64,000 bases of DNA from Actinomadura luzonensis (GTDB lineage: Bacteria > Actinomycetota > Actinomycetes > Streptosporangiales > Streptosporangiaceae). Both the position numbers and the translations under genes were made by a program. Positions 25,317-33,192 of the stretch are shown here, in pieces (the stretch's first letter is position 1; each line of letters begins with the position of its first letter). The stretch is from positions 620,001 through 684,000 of the forward strand of contig NZ_JAKRKC020000003.1 in the NCBI RefSeq assembly GCF_022664455.2, given 5' to 3'. The notes below the pieces were generated by a model that had not been told where the DNA came from, ran no database searches, and was given only the letters and a program-made list of their open reading frames with translations.

Positions 25317-26670
25317 CGACGATTCCTTCGAGCTTCTTCTGGTAGTCGGCCGCCGCCTGGTCGGGGGCGGTGCCGCCGACGACCGCGGCGGTGGCCTCCT
25401 GCAGCGCCACCGACACCTGCGGGTAGACCGCGACCGGCGGCCGGTAGGCCGTCAGCGGCAGCACCTTCTCCGAGATGAAGGTCAGCAGCGGCTGCCCGGC
25501 CAGGATCTCCTTGTTGACGTCGGTGCGCGGGGTGATGCGCACGTTGCCGTCCTTGGTCTCCTCCTTCAGCGCCTCCGGGGAGAGCGTGAAGGCCAGCAGC
25601 TCGAAGGCCTCCTTCGGGTGCTTGCTGTTGGGGTTGACCGTGCGGAGCGCGCCGCCGGACATGCTGACGAAGTCCTGGCCGCGGATGCCCTTGCCGGGCT
25701 CGATGGCGGGGATCAGCGCGTAGCCGACGTTCTGGTCGCGGTCGTCCATGGGGGCGACGCCGTCCTTGGGGTTGACGACCCCGCGCCAGAAGTAGTCGCC
25801 CTCCATGAGGATGCCGATCTTGCCCTCGGCGAACTGCTGGAACGACTTGTCGCGGCCCTTGGCCTCCTGCTGGAGCTTGGGGTCGCCGAGGCCGCCGCCG
25901 TAGATCTTCTGGTAGAGGCCGAGCGCGTCCTTCAGCGCCTGCGAGGCGCCGGTCCACTTGCCGTCCTGCTGCACCTGGCCGCCCGCGCCGGCGAGCAGCG
26001 GCAGCACGCCCTGCATCGAGGTGGCCTCGCCCATGGCGGTGCCCGCGTTGATCTGGATCGGCACGGGCACGCCGGACGACTTGAGCTTGGTGCCCGCGTC
26101 GATGATCTCCTGCCAGCTCTTCGGCTGCCAGTCGGCGGGCAGGCCCGCCTTGCCGAACAACGTCTTGTTGAAGTAGAGCACGCGGCCGTCGGTGCCGATC
26201 GGCAGGGCGTACTTCTTGCCCTCGTAGGTGGCCAGGCCCTGGACGGACTCGGGGATCTGCGACCAGCCGTCCCAGCTCTCCGCCTCGGGGCCCACCACGT
26301 CGGCCAGCGGCTTGATGTAGCCGGCCTGGGCGAACTCGCCGGCCCAGATCCCGTCGATGTCGATCACGTCCGCGCCCTTGCCTGACTTGAGGTCGAGCGA
26401 GAGCTTGGTCTTGTACTGCTCGTCATCGACGCCGCTGGGGACGAACTTGACCTTGACGTCCTTCCCCTTCGCCTTCTGGGCGGCCTCGAACTTGGGGATC
26501 ACCCAGTTCGCCACGAAACCGGCCGCGGCGGCGTTCTTGCCGCCGGCGATCGCGTTCTGGGTGATCGTCAACTCTATGGTGTCACCGTTTCCGCCGCCGG
26601 ACGACTGGCCGCAGGCGGCGAGCCCGAGGCCGGTCGCGGCGAGGACCACGGCGATCTTCCGCATTGCCAT
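25291..26670 (-). CDS. Sugar ABC transporter substrate-binding lipoprotein (family 1)
   Basis: A 459-residue extracellular solute-binding protein. The signal peptide (MAMRKIAVVLAATGLGLAAC) ends in lipobox L-A-A-C, Cys20. The mature part has the family-1 fold with the W-Q-E-I hinge segment (about 175) and a glycine-rich G-G-A-L-R-T loop (about 340). The start is ATG at 26670, with GGAGGG 5 nt upstream; a longer in-frame reading through the intergenic region lacks a ribosome-binding site. First gene of the operon that ends in the GH38 mannosidase. Ligand not deducible from sequence; a mannosylated or inositol-containing glycoside is inferred from the operon. Confidence 0.9.
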   Translation of the reverse strand: MAMRKIAVVLAATGLGLAACGQSSGGGNGDTIELTITQNAIAGGKNAAAAGFVANWVIPKFEAAQKAKGKDVKVKFVPSGVDDEQYKTKLSLDLKSGKGADVIDIDGIWAGEFAQAGYIKPLADVVGPEAESWDGWSQIPESVQGLATYEGKKYALPIGTDGRVLYFNKTLFGKAGLPADWQPKSWQEIIDAGTKLKSSGVPVPIQINAGTAMGEATSMQGVLPLLAGAGGQVQQDGKWTGASQALKDALGLYQKIYGGGLGDPKLQQEAKGRDKSFQQFAEGKIGILMEGDYFWRGVVNPKDGVAPMDDRDQNVGYALIPAIEPGKGIRGQDFVSMSGGALRTVNPNSKHPKEAFELLAFTLSPEALKEETKDGNVRITPRTDVNKEILAGQPLLTFISEKVLPLTAYRPPVAVYPQVSVALQEATAAVVGGTAPDQAAADYQKKLEGIVGGAGNIAS

Positions 26671-26716
26671 GCAAACCCTCCGACACGTCCCTAGAGGAGG
26701 TGAGCCATTAGCCAAT

Positions 26717-26728
26717 ATGTCATGACAT
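26717..26728. promoter_or_regulatory. Palindrome ATGTCATGACAT, candidate IolR-type operator (minus-operon side)
   Basis: A perfect 12-bp palindrome 47 bp upstream of the binding-protein start. Its core TGTCATGACA fits the GntR-family IolR consensus KGWCHTRACA that I recall for Corynebacterium glutamicum. A second half-site-like ATATGACGT follows at 26731-26739. It overlaps the likely promoter of the importer-mannosidase operon, where AT-rich CATATT is seen on the minus strand. Confidence 0.6.
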
Positions 26729-26824
26729 GCATATGACGTAAAGGTCTGGCCATATTTCAAGGAGATGACGGACCGAAGAGGGTTGCGTCAGGACGCCATC
26801 CGGGTAACGTGGCGGACATCCGTA

Positions 26825-26834
26825 TGTCATGACA
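26825..26834. promoter_or_regulatory. Second TGTCATGACA copy, candidate IolR-type operator (iolC side)
   Basis: Repeats the same ten bases, within a shared 12-mer TATGTCATGACA, 107 bp from the first copy and 43 bp upstream of the iolC start. CATAGT at 26841-26846 is a possible -10 element just downstream, so a bound repressor would block iolCJBD transcription. The paired copies suggest co-regulation of both divergent operons. Confidence 0.6.
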
Positions 26835-26877
26835 ATATGCCATAGTGTCGTGGGTAAGCTCCCCTTCAGGAGGTGCG

Positions 26878-27816
26878 TTGTACGACCTGATCACCATCGG
26901 CCGCTGCGGCGTCGACGTCTACCCGCTGCAGACCGGCGTCGGGCTGGCCGACGTCGAGAGCTTCGGCAAGTTCCTCGGCGGCAGCCCGACCAACGTGGCC
27001 GTCGCGGCGGCCCGGCACGGGCTGCGCTCCGCCGTGATCACCGGAGTGGGCGCCGACCCCTTCGGTGAGTACGTGCGGCGGGCGATCCGCGGGTTCGGCG
27101 TCGACGACAGGTACGTGGCCACCTACCCCGAGGCGCCGACGCCGGTCACGTTCTGCGAGATCTTCCCGCCCGACCACTTCCCCATCTACTTCTACCGCGG
27201 CGAGCATCCGCCCGACCTGCGCCTGACGCCCGGCTCCCTCGACCTGGAGGCGATCGCCGCGGCGCGGGTGTTCTGGTTCTCGCTGACCGGGCTCAGCAAG
27301 GAGCCGAGCGCGTCCGCGCACGCCGCGGCGCTGGCCGCGCGCTCCTCCGGGCTCACGGTCTTCGACCTGGACTACCGGGCCTCGTTGTGGGAGTCGCGGG
27401 AGGCCGCCCGCGCGATGGCGGCCCGCGCGCTGCCGCGGGCGGACGTCGCCGTCGGCAACCTGGAGGAGGTCGAGACCGCGGTCGGCGTGCGCGAGCCCGA
27501 GGCCGCGGCCGAGGCGCTGCTGGCCGCCGGGGTGCGGGTGGCGATCGTCAAGCTGGGCCCCGAGGGCGTGTACGCGCGTACCCCCGAGGAGAGCTGCCTG
27601 GTCAAGCCGGTGGAGGTCAGCGTGGTCAACGGGATAGGCGCGGGCGACGCGTTCGGCGGCGCCCTGTGCCTCGGGCTGCTGCGCGGCTGGCCGCTGGAGC
27701 GCACGATCCGCTTCGCCAACGCCGCGGGCGCGTTCGTGGCCGCCCGCCTGGCCTGCGCCGACGCCATGCCCACCACCGCCGAGGTGGAGGAGCTGCTGAA
27801 CGGGGTGACCCCGTGA
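26878..27816 (+). CDS. iolC: 5-dehydro-2-deoxygluconokinase (IolC), PfkB family
   Basis: A 312-residue carbohydrate kinase of the ribokinase/PfkB family. The N-terminal signature is T-I-G-R-C-G-V-D-V-Y-P-L (about 5-16), followed by GKFLGGSPTNVAVAAARHG (about 33-51). The C-terminal PfkB motif N-G-I-G-A-G-D-A-F-G-G-A (about 252) holds the catalytic Asp. It phosphorylates 5-dehydro-2-deoxy-D-gluconate in inositol catabolism. The start is taken as TTG at 26878 because AGGAGG (26868-26873) precedes it; an earlier GTG at 26845 would place that ribosome site inside the gene. First gene of the plus operon; its stop overlaps the aldolase start (GTGA). Confidence 0.9.
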   Translation: MYDLITIGRCGVDVYPLQTGVGLADVESFGKFLGGSPTNVAVAAARHGLRSAVITGVGADPFGEYVRRAIRGFGVDDRYVATYPEAPTPVTFCEIFPPDHFPIYFYRGEHPPDLRLTPGSLDLEAIAAARVFWFSLTGLSKEPSASAHAAALAARSSGLTVFDLDYRASLWESREAARAMAARALPRADVAVGNLEEVETAVGVREPEAAAEALLAAGVRVAIVKLGPEGVYARTPEESCLVKPVEVSVVNGIGAGDAFGGALCLGLLRGWPLERTIRFANAAGAFVAARLACADAMPTTAEVEELLNGVTP

Positions 27817-28715
27817 GCGACACGCTGCCGGCGGTCAGCGGGTACGAGGGCCTGACCCACATCCGCGCCACCCGTCCCGAGGAGATCGCCGAGGCCGCGG
27901 CCCGCCGGCAGCGGCGCGGGCTGCCCGCCGACGGCGAGCGGCTGCTCGTCATCGCCGCCGACCATCCGGCCAGGGGCGCGCTCGCCGTCCGTGACCGGCC
28001 GCTCGCCATGGCCAGCCGCGCCGACCTGCTCGACCGCCTGCGCACCGCGCTGGCCCGGCCCGGCGTGGACGGCATCCTGGCCGCCCCCGACGTGCTGGAG
28101 GACCTGCTGCTGCTCGGCGCGCTGGAGGGCAAGCTGGCCTTCGGCTCGATGAACCGGGGCGGCCTCCAGGGCGCGGTGTTCGAGCTGGACGACCGTTTCA
28201 CCGGTTTCGACGCCGCCGCCATCGACGCGATGCGGCTGGACGGCGGCAAGATGCTCTGCCGGATCGACCCGGCCGACCACGGCACGATCAACACCCTCGA
28301 GTCGTGCGCCCGCGCGGTCAGCGAGCTGGCCCGGCGTAAGCTGGTCGCGATGGTGGAGCCGTTCTGGTCGCTGCGCACCGAGTCGGGAGCCCTGCGCAAC
28401 GACCTGTCACCGGAGGCGGTGATCAGGGCGATCAGCGTCGCCCAGGCCCTCGGCGTGACCTCGGCCTACACCTGGCTCAAGATTCCCGCGATCGCCGAGA
28501 TGGAGCAGGTGATGGCGGCCACCACGCTGCCCGCCCTGCTGCTCGGCGGCGACCCCCCGGACATCGACGCCGCCTTCGCCGACTGGGACCGCGCCCTGCG
28601 CCTGCCCGGTGTCCGGGGGCTCGTGGTCGGCCGGGCCCTGCTCTACCCCCCGGACGACGACGTGGCCGCCGCGGTGGACGGCGCCGCGGCCCTGGTGCGA
28701 GAGGCGCGCGCATGA
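27813..28715 (+). CDS. Cgl0159-type (beta/alpha)8 aldolase, IolJ-like
   Basis: A 300-residue TIM-barrel protein of the Cgl0159 family, found in actinobacterial inositol clusters. Conserved stretches are V-I-A-A-D-H-P-A-R-G (about 46-55), FGSMNRGGLQGAVFELDDRF (about 110-129), LDGGKMLCRID (about 143) and V-A-M-V-E-P-F (about 178). It probably cleaves 2-deoxy-5-keto-gluconate-6-phosphate to dihydroxyacetone phosphate and malonic semialdehyde, the step after IolC, although the reaction is inferred from context and fold. The GTG start overlaps iolC by 4 nt, and the stop overlaps iolB (ATGA). Confidence 0.8.
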   Translation: MSDTLPAVSGYEGLTHIRATRPEEIAEAAARRQRRGLPADGERLLVIAADHPARGALAVRDRPLAMASRADLLDRLRTALARPGVDGILAAPDVLEDLLLLGALEGKLAFGSMNRGGLQGAVFELDDRFTGFDAAAIDAMRLDGGKMLCRIDPADHGTINTLESCARAVSELARRKLVAMVEPFWSLRTESGALRNDLSPEAVIRAISVAQALGVTSAYTWLKIPAIAEMEQVMAATTLPALLLGGDPPDIDAAFADWDRALRLPGVRGLVVGRALLYPPDDDVAAAVDGAAALVREARA

Positions 28716-29551
28716 CCTACCTTCCGTACGGCAAGACCGCCGGCGGGCCCTGGTCGGTGGAGGTCACCCCCTCCCAGGCCGGCTGGACCTACTCCGGCCT
28801 GCGGATCCTCGACCTGACCGGCGCTCCGGTGACGTTCGGGACCGGTGAGGAGGAGATGCTGGTCCTGCCGCTCGCCGGGTCGTGCTCGGTGCGCGTCCCT
28901 GGGGACCGGTTCGAGCTGGCGGGGCGGCCGTCGGTGTTCGACGGGCCCTCCGATTTCGCCTATATCCCGATATCCACGGAAGTGACCATCGAGGGGGCGG
29001 GGCGGATCGCGCTGCCGTCCGCCCGCGCCACCGAAGCCCTGCCCGCCCGCTACGTCGCGGCGGCCGAGGTGCCGGTGGAGCTGCGCGGCGCGGGCCAGGC
29101 CAGCCGCCAGGTCAACAACTTCTGCGCCCCCGGCGTCCTCGACTGCCAGAAGCTGATGGCGGTCGAGGTGCTGACGCCGTCGGGCAACTGGTCGTCGTAC
29201 CCGCCGCACAAGCACGACACCCCCAACCCGGGCGAGGCCGTGCTGGAGGAGATCTACTACTTCGAGGTCGCCGGCCAGGGCGTCGGCTACCAGCGCGTCT
29301 ACTCCTCCGAGCGGGGGCAGATCGACACGCTCGCCGAGGTGTCCTCGGGCGACGTGGTGCTGGTCCCGTACGGCTACCACGGCCCCTCGATGGCCGCGCC
29401 CGGCTACGACCTCTACTACCTCAACGTGCTGGCCGGCCCGGCCGGAGAGCGGTCGATGGCGTTCTGCGACGACCCCCGCCACGCCTGGATCCGCTCCTCC
29501 TGGGACGGGCAGCCCATCGACCCCAGACTGCCGTTCGGGAGGACGTCATGA
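28712..29551 (+). CDS. iolB: 5-deoxy-glucuronate isomerase (IolB)
   Basis: A 279-residue bicupin. The metal-site segment Y-P-P-H-K-H-D (about 161-167) followed by L-E-E-I-Y-Y-F-E (about 178-185), together with VPYGYHGPSMAAPGYDLYYLNV (second cupin histidine near 224), is diagnostic of IolB. It converts 5-deoxy-glucuronate to 5-dehydro-2-deoxygluconate, the substrate of IolC. The ATG at 28712 overlaps the aldolase stop, and the stop overlaps iolD. Confidence 0.94.
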   Translation: MTYLPYGKTAGGPWSVEVTPSQAGWTYSGLRILDLTGAPVTFGTGEEEMLVLPLAGSCSVRVPGDRFELAGRPSVFDGPSDFAYIPISTEVTIEGAGRIALPSARATEALPARYVAAAEVPVELRGAGQASRQVNNFCAPGVLDCQKLMAVEVLTPSGNWSSYPPHKHDTPNPGEAVLEEIYYFEVAGQGVGYQRVYSSERGQIDTLAEVSSGDVVLVPYGYHGPSMAAPGYDLYYLNVLAGPAGERSMAFCDDPRHAWIRSSWDGQPIDPRLPFGRTS

Positions 29552-31383
29552 CCCGGTTGACCGTCGCGCAGGCCGTCGTGCGCTTCCTCGCGCGGCAGTG
29601 GAGCGAGCGCGACGGCGTGGAGCGCCGCTTCTTCGGCGGCTGCGTCGGCATCTTCGGCCACGGCAACGTCGCGGGCCTCGGCCAGGCGCTCGCCGCCGAC
29701 GACGAGCTGCCGTACCTGCTGAGCCGCAACGAGCAGGCCATGGTGCACACCGCCGCCGCCTACGCCCGCGCCAGCAACCGGCTGGCCACGCTGGCCTGCA
29801 CCACCTCGATCGGCCCCGGCGCGACCAACATGGTCACCGGCGCGGCGGGCGCCACCATCAACCGGCTGCCGGTGCTGCTGCTGCCCGGCGACCTGTTCTC
29901 CACGCGGGTGGCGAGCCCGTTGTTGCAGGAGCTGGAGGACCAGCGCTCCTACGACGTGTCGGTGAACGACTGTCTGCGCCCGGTCTCCCGCTACTGGGAC
30001 CGCGTCAACCGGCCCGAGCAGCTTCCGGCGGCGCTGCTGGCGGCCATGCGGGTGCTCACCGACCCGGCCGAGACCGGCGCGGTGACGCTGGCGCTGCCGC
30101 AGGACGTGCAGGCCGAGGCGTACGACTGGCCGGATGAGCTGTTCGCCCGCCGGGTCTGGCACGTGCCGCGGCCCCGGCCGGAGCGGGCCGCCCTCGACCG
30201 GGCCGCCGCCCGCCTGCGCTCGGCCGGACGCCCGGTCATCGTGGCGGGCGGCGGCGTGATCTACGGCGAGGCCACGGAGGAGCTGCGGGCCTTCGCCGAG
30301 CGGTTCGGCGTCCCGGTGGCCGAGACGCAGGCGGGCAAGGGCGCGCTGCCGCACGGCCACCCGCTCGCGCTCGGCGCGGTCGGCGCGACCGGCACCACGG
30401 CGGCCAACACGCTGGCCCGCGAGGCCGACGTGGTGATCGGCGTCGGCACCCGCTACAGCGACTTCACCACCGCCTCGCGCACCCTGTTCGCCCCTGACGC
30501 GGCGTTCGTCAACGTCAACGTCACCGGTTTCGACGCGGCCAAGCTGTCCGGCCTGCAGCTCGTCGCCGACGCCCGCGAGGGCCTGGCTGAGCTGGCCGCG
30601 GCCCTCGACGGCTGGAGCGCCCCGCCGGCGCTGCGCGAGCGGGCCGGCCAGCTGACCCGGGCGTGGGACGCGGCCGTGGACGCGGCGTTCGCCCTGGAGG
30701 GCACGCCGCCGTCGCAGGCCGCGGTGATCGGCGCGGTCAACGCGGCGGCCGGGCAGGACGGCGTGGTCGTGTGCGCGGCCGGGTCGATGCCGGGCGACCT
30801 GCACAAGCTCTGGCGGCCGAGCGGCCCGGGCAGCTACCACGTCGAGTACGGCTACTCCTGCATGGGCTACGAGATCGCGGGCGGGCTGGGCGTGAAGCTG
30901 GCCGCGCCGGAGCGCGAGGTGTTCGTGCTGGTCGGCGACGGCTCGTACCTGATGATGGCGCAGGAGCTGGTCACGGCCGTGGCCGAGGGCGTCAAGCTGA
31001 CCGTGGTGCTGGTGGACAACTCGGGCTTCGCCTCGATCGGGCGGCTGTCGGAGAGCGTCGGCGCGCGGCGGCTCGGCACCGCCTACACCGGCCGCGACGG
31101 CGGCCCGCTGCCGGTCGACCTGGCCGCCAACGCCGCCAGCCTGGGCGCGTCCGTGGTGCGCGCGGAGACGGTCGCCGACCTGCGCAAGGCGCTCGACGCG
31201 GCGCGCGCGGGCGACGGCACGACGGTCATCCACGTGCGGACCGACCGGCTGGCCGACGACGTGCCGTCCTCCGAGGCCTGGTGGGACGTGCCCGTGGCGC
31301 AGGTGGGCCCGGCCGCGGAGATCAGGCAGGAGTACGCGGCAGGCAAGCGCGCGCAGCACCTCCATCTGGCCCCGCCCGACTGA
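29548..31383 (+). CDS. iolD: 3D-(3,5/4)-trihydroxycyclohexane-1,2-dione hydrolase (IolD), ThDP-dependent
   Basis: A 611-residue thiamine-diphosphate enzyme of the acetolactate synthase superfamily. The N-terminal PP/PYR domain carries the catalytic Glu in L-S-R-N-E-Q-A-M-V-H (about 56-65). A central Rossmann domain spans about 200-350. The ThDP/Mg motif G-D-G-S-Y-L-M...D-N (about 466-492) is in the C-terminal domain. FFGGCVGIFGHGNVAG near the start is typical of IolD. It opens the cyclitol ring to give 5-deoxy-glucuronate. ATG at 29548 with GGGAGG upstream, overlapping iolB. Last gene of the plus operon; a hairpin follows. Confidence 0.95.
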   Translation: MTRLTVAQAVVRFLARQWSERDGVERRFFGGCVGIFGHGNVAGLGQALAADDELPYLLSRNEQAMVHTAAAYARASNRLATLACTTSIGPGATNMVTGAAGATINRLPVLLLPGDLFSTRVASPLLQELEDQRSYDVSVNDCLRPVSRYWDRVNRPEQLPAALLAAMRVLTDPAETGAVTLALPQDVQAEAYDWPDELFARRVWHVPRPRPERAALDRAAARLRSAGRPVIVAGGGVIYGEATEELRAFAERFGVPVAETQAGKGALPHGHPLALGAVGATGTTAANTLAREADVVIGVGTRYSDFTTASRTLFAPDAAFVNVNVTGFDAAKLSGLQLVADAREGLAELAAALDGWSAPPALRERAGQLTRAWDAAVDAAFALEGTPPSQAAVIGAVNAAAGQDGVVVCAAGSMPGDLHKLWRPSGPGSYHVEYGYSCMGYEIAGGLGVKLAAPEREVFVLVGDGSYLMMAQELVTAVAEGVKLTVVLVDNSGFASIGRLSESVGARRLGTAYTGRDGGPLPVDLAANAASLGASVVRAETVADLRKALDAARAGDGTTVIHVRTDRLADDVPSSEAWWDVPVAQVGPAAEIRQEYAAGKRAQHLHLAPPD

Positions 31384-31394
31384 GGATTGCGGCC

Positions 31395-31430
31395 GATCGT
31401 GCCGGGTAGGCACCATCACCGGGCACGATC
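31395..31430 (+). terminator. Hairpin after iolD
   Basis: Arms GATCGTGCCGG (31395-31405) and CCGGGCACGATC (31419-31430) pair perfectly apart from one bulged base, with a 13-nt loop, 12 bp after the iolD stop and just before the AI-2E gene. It is a good candidate intrinsic terminator without U-tract; an operator function for the next gene is the alternative. Confidence 0.5.
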
Positions 31431-31444
31431 AGGGGGGCGAGCGG

Positions 31445-32581
31445 ATGAGGCCGTGGCGGCTGCTGGGGTGGGCCGGCGTGATCGCCGTGGCCGGCTTCTG
31501 CCTCTACCAGGTGCGCACGGTGGCGATCTCGATCGTCATCGGCGTGTTCCTGACGGCGCTGCTGATGCCGCCGGCCCGCCGGCTCTGGCGGCACGGCCTC
31601 AACCGGGCCCTCGCCACCACCGTCGTCTTCGTCACCGCGCTGCTGCTGGCGGCGGCGCTCATCGCGCTGCTGGTGCCGCCCACCGTCGACAGCGTGACGG
31701 AGCTGCAGGCCAGCGTCGGCCAGGTGCTCAACGACCTGCACACCCTCACCGCCAGGTTCGGGCTCAACGACCAGCAGCTCCTCCAGCAGGTCACCGACTG
31801 GTTGTCCGGGCAGAGCAAGACGATCACCACGGGGGCGCTGGCCGGGGTCCGCACGGCAGGCGAGATCGTGGTCGGGGCGGTGCTGGCGGTGATCCTGTCG
31901 ATCTACTTCGTGCACAGCGGCGACCACCTGTTCCGCTGGCTGGTCCGCCTCGCCCCCGCCCGGGCCAGGGGCCGGCTGACCTCGGCCGGTCACCTGATCT
32001 TCTCGGTGATCGGCCGCTACGTGCGTGGCATCGCGATCGTGGGCGCGGTGGACGGCTTCTTCATCGGCGTCGCGCTGTGGATCCTCGGCGTGCCGATGGC
32101 GCTGCCGCTGGCGGTGCTGACGTTCGTGGGGGCGTTCCTGCCGGTGGTGGGGGCGTTCCTGGCCGGGCTGCTGGCGGCCGTGGTGGCGCTGGTGGCCAAG
32201 GGCTGGCTGGTGGCGCTCATCGTGGTCGCGGTGACCATCGCGGTGCAGCAGCTCGAAGGGCACGTGCTCGCGCCGCAGATCTACGGCAAGGCGCTCGACC
32301 TACCCGGCGCGGTCATCCTGGTGGCGATCGCGGTGGGCAGCGTGATCGCCGGCATCACCGGCGCGTTCCTGGCCGCGCCGGTCGCGTCGGTGATCGTCGC
32401 GCTGATGCACCACGACGACGTGCCCGCCCCCGTGCCTGAGGACGAGGTCGCGCCCGTGCCCGAGGACCCCGTGCCCGAGGACCCCGCGCCCGAGGACCCC
32501 GTGCCCGAGGACTCCGTGCCCGAGGACAAGGTCACTCCCGCCGCGCCGCCGCCTCCTCCAGAGACTCCCGCGACCAGGTGA
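31445..32581 (+). CDS. AI-2E family transporter with repetitive acidic C-terminal tail
   Basis: A 378-residue PF01594 membrane protein. Two N-terminal TM helices (about 5-25 and 55-78) are followed by a helical soluble loop (about 80-135) and about five further helices to residue 322, the usual AI-2E/YdbI topology. Conserved motifs include YFVHSGDHLFRWL (about 157) and GAFLPVVGAFLAG (about 228). The last 55 residues, P-V-P-E-D-x repeats then polyproline, are encoded by five 15-bp tandem repeats and are probably cytoplasmic and disordered. Family members export quorum signals or act as Na+/H+ antiporters; function here unknown. Its 3' end overlaps the convergent padR gene by 50 bp. Confidence 0.85.
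   Translation: MRPWRLLGWAGVIAVAGFCLYQVRTVAISIVIGVFLTALLMPPARRLWRHGLNRALATTVVFVTALLLAAALIALLVPPTVDSVTELQASVGQVLNDLHTLTARFGLNDQQLLQQVTDWLSGQSKTITTGALAGVRTAGEIVVGAVLAVILSIYFVHSGDHLFRWLVRLAPARARGRLTSAGHLIFSVIGRYVRGIAIVGAVDGFFIGVALWILGVPMALPLAVLTFVGAFLPVVGAFLAGLLAAVVALVAKGWLVALIVVAVTIAVQQLEGHVLAPQIYGKALDLPGAVILVAIAVGSVIAGITGAFLAAPVASVIVALMHHDDVPAPVPEDEVAPVPEDPVPEDPAPEDPVPEDSVPEDKVTPAAPPPPPETPATR
32456..32530 (+). repeat. 15-bp tandem repeat, 5 copies (PEDPV-encoding)
   Basis: Five units of consensus GTGCCCGAGGACCCC, each in frame and coding a P-E-D-x-V-type pentapeptide in the AI-2E protein tail. A diverged unit lies at 32431-32445. Differences between units are one to three bases. Length variation between strains would be expected. 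Confidence 0.9.
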
Positions 32582-33128
32582 TCCGCCCGGCGCGCAGGTC
32601 CTCGACGACCCCGCGCAGCCACCTGGCCTCGGCCGCCGTCACCTCGCGCAGGTACTCCGTCTCCAGCACCGAGATGCGCGGCAGGTCGTCCTCGCCGCTC
32701 AGCGACGCCTCCAGCCCGGCCAGCGTCTCGGCGAGGGCCCGCTCGCGCCGCTCCAGCGCGCCGGCCAGCTCCTCGGGCGCGAGCATGAGCGCGCTGGCCA
32801 GCGCCGCCGGGAACTGCGGGTACTCCTGCCTGGGCACGCTCAGCATCTCCTCCAGCCAGCGGTAGAGCGTCTGGTGGCCCTCGTCGGTGATCTCGTAGAC
32901 CGTGCGCTCGGGGTACTGCTGGTCGCGGCCGGTCTCGCGGACCTGGATCAGCCCGCTCTCCTGCAGCCGGTCGATGGTGCGGTAGAGGCTCGCCCGCTGG
33001 CCCACGTTCACCACCAGGTCCTTGCCCCACTGCTTGAGCAGGCGCTGGATGCCGTACGGGTGGAGCGGCCGGTAGCGCAGCAGGGCGAGCACGGTGAGAG
33101 CGAGCGGGGAGCCGCGGTCGAGAGCCAT
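32532..33128 (-). CDS. PadR family transcriptional regulator
   Basis: A 198-residue PadR protein. The N-terminal winged helix is seen as LTVLALLRYRPLHPYGIQRLL...ASLYRTIDRLQESGLIQVRE (about 11-65), with the Y-E-I-T-D-E-G wing (about 78-84). The C-terminal Vir-type helical dimerisation domain spans about 100-190. It is divergent from a flavin monooxygenase gene with an excellent palindrome between them, so it probably represses that gene and itself and releases on binding a phenolic or drug ligand. The C-terminal coding end overlaps the convergent AI-2E gene by 50 bp. Confidence 0.9.
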   Translation of the reverse strand: MALDRGSPLALTVLALLRYRPLHPYGIQRLLKQWGKDLVVNVGQRASLYRTIDRLQESGLIQVRETGRDQQYPERTVYEITDEGHQTLYRWLEEMLSVPRQEYPQFPAALASALMLAPEELAGALERRERALAETLAGLEASLSGEDDLPRISVLETEYLREVTAAEARWLRGVVEDLRAGRITWSRESLEEAAARRE

Positions 33129-33151
33129 ACACCGATACTAGCCGCAGCATT

Positions 33152-33172
33152 ACTAGTTGACGAGCAACTAGT
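33152..33172. promoter_or_regulatory. Palindrome ACTAGTTG-N5-CAACTAGT, candidate PadR operator
   Basis: Perfect 8-bp arms with a 5-nt spacer in the middle of the 64-bp padR-monooxygenase intergenic region. A further partial ATACTAG lies at 33135-33141. A dyad this strong in an AT-rich pocket between a PadR gene and its divergent partner is the expected operator geometry. Confidence 0.65.
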
Positions 33173-33192
33173 TTCAGTGTGACTATCAGGCC

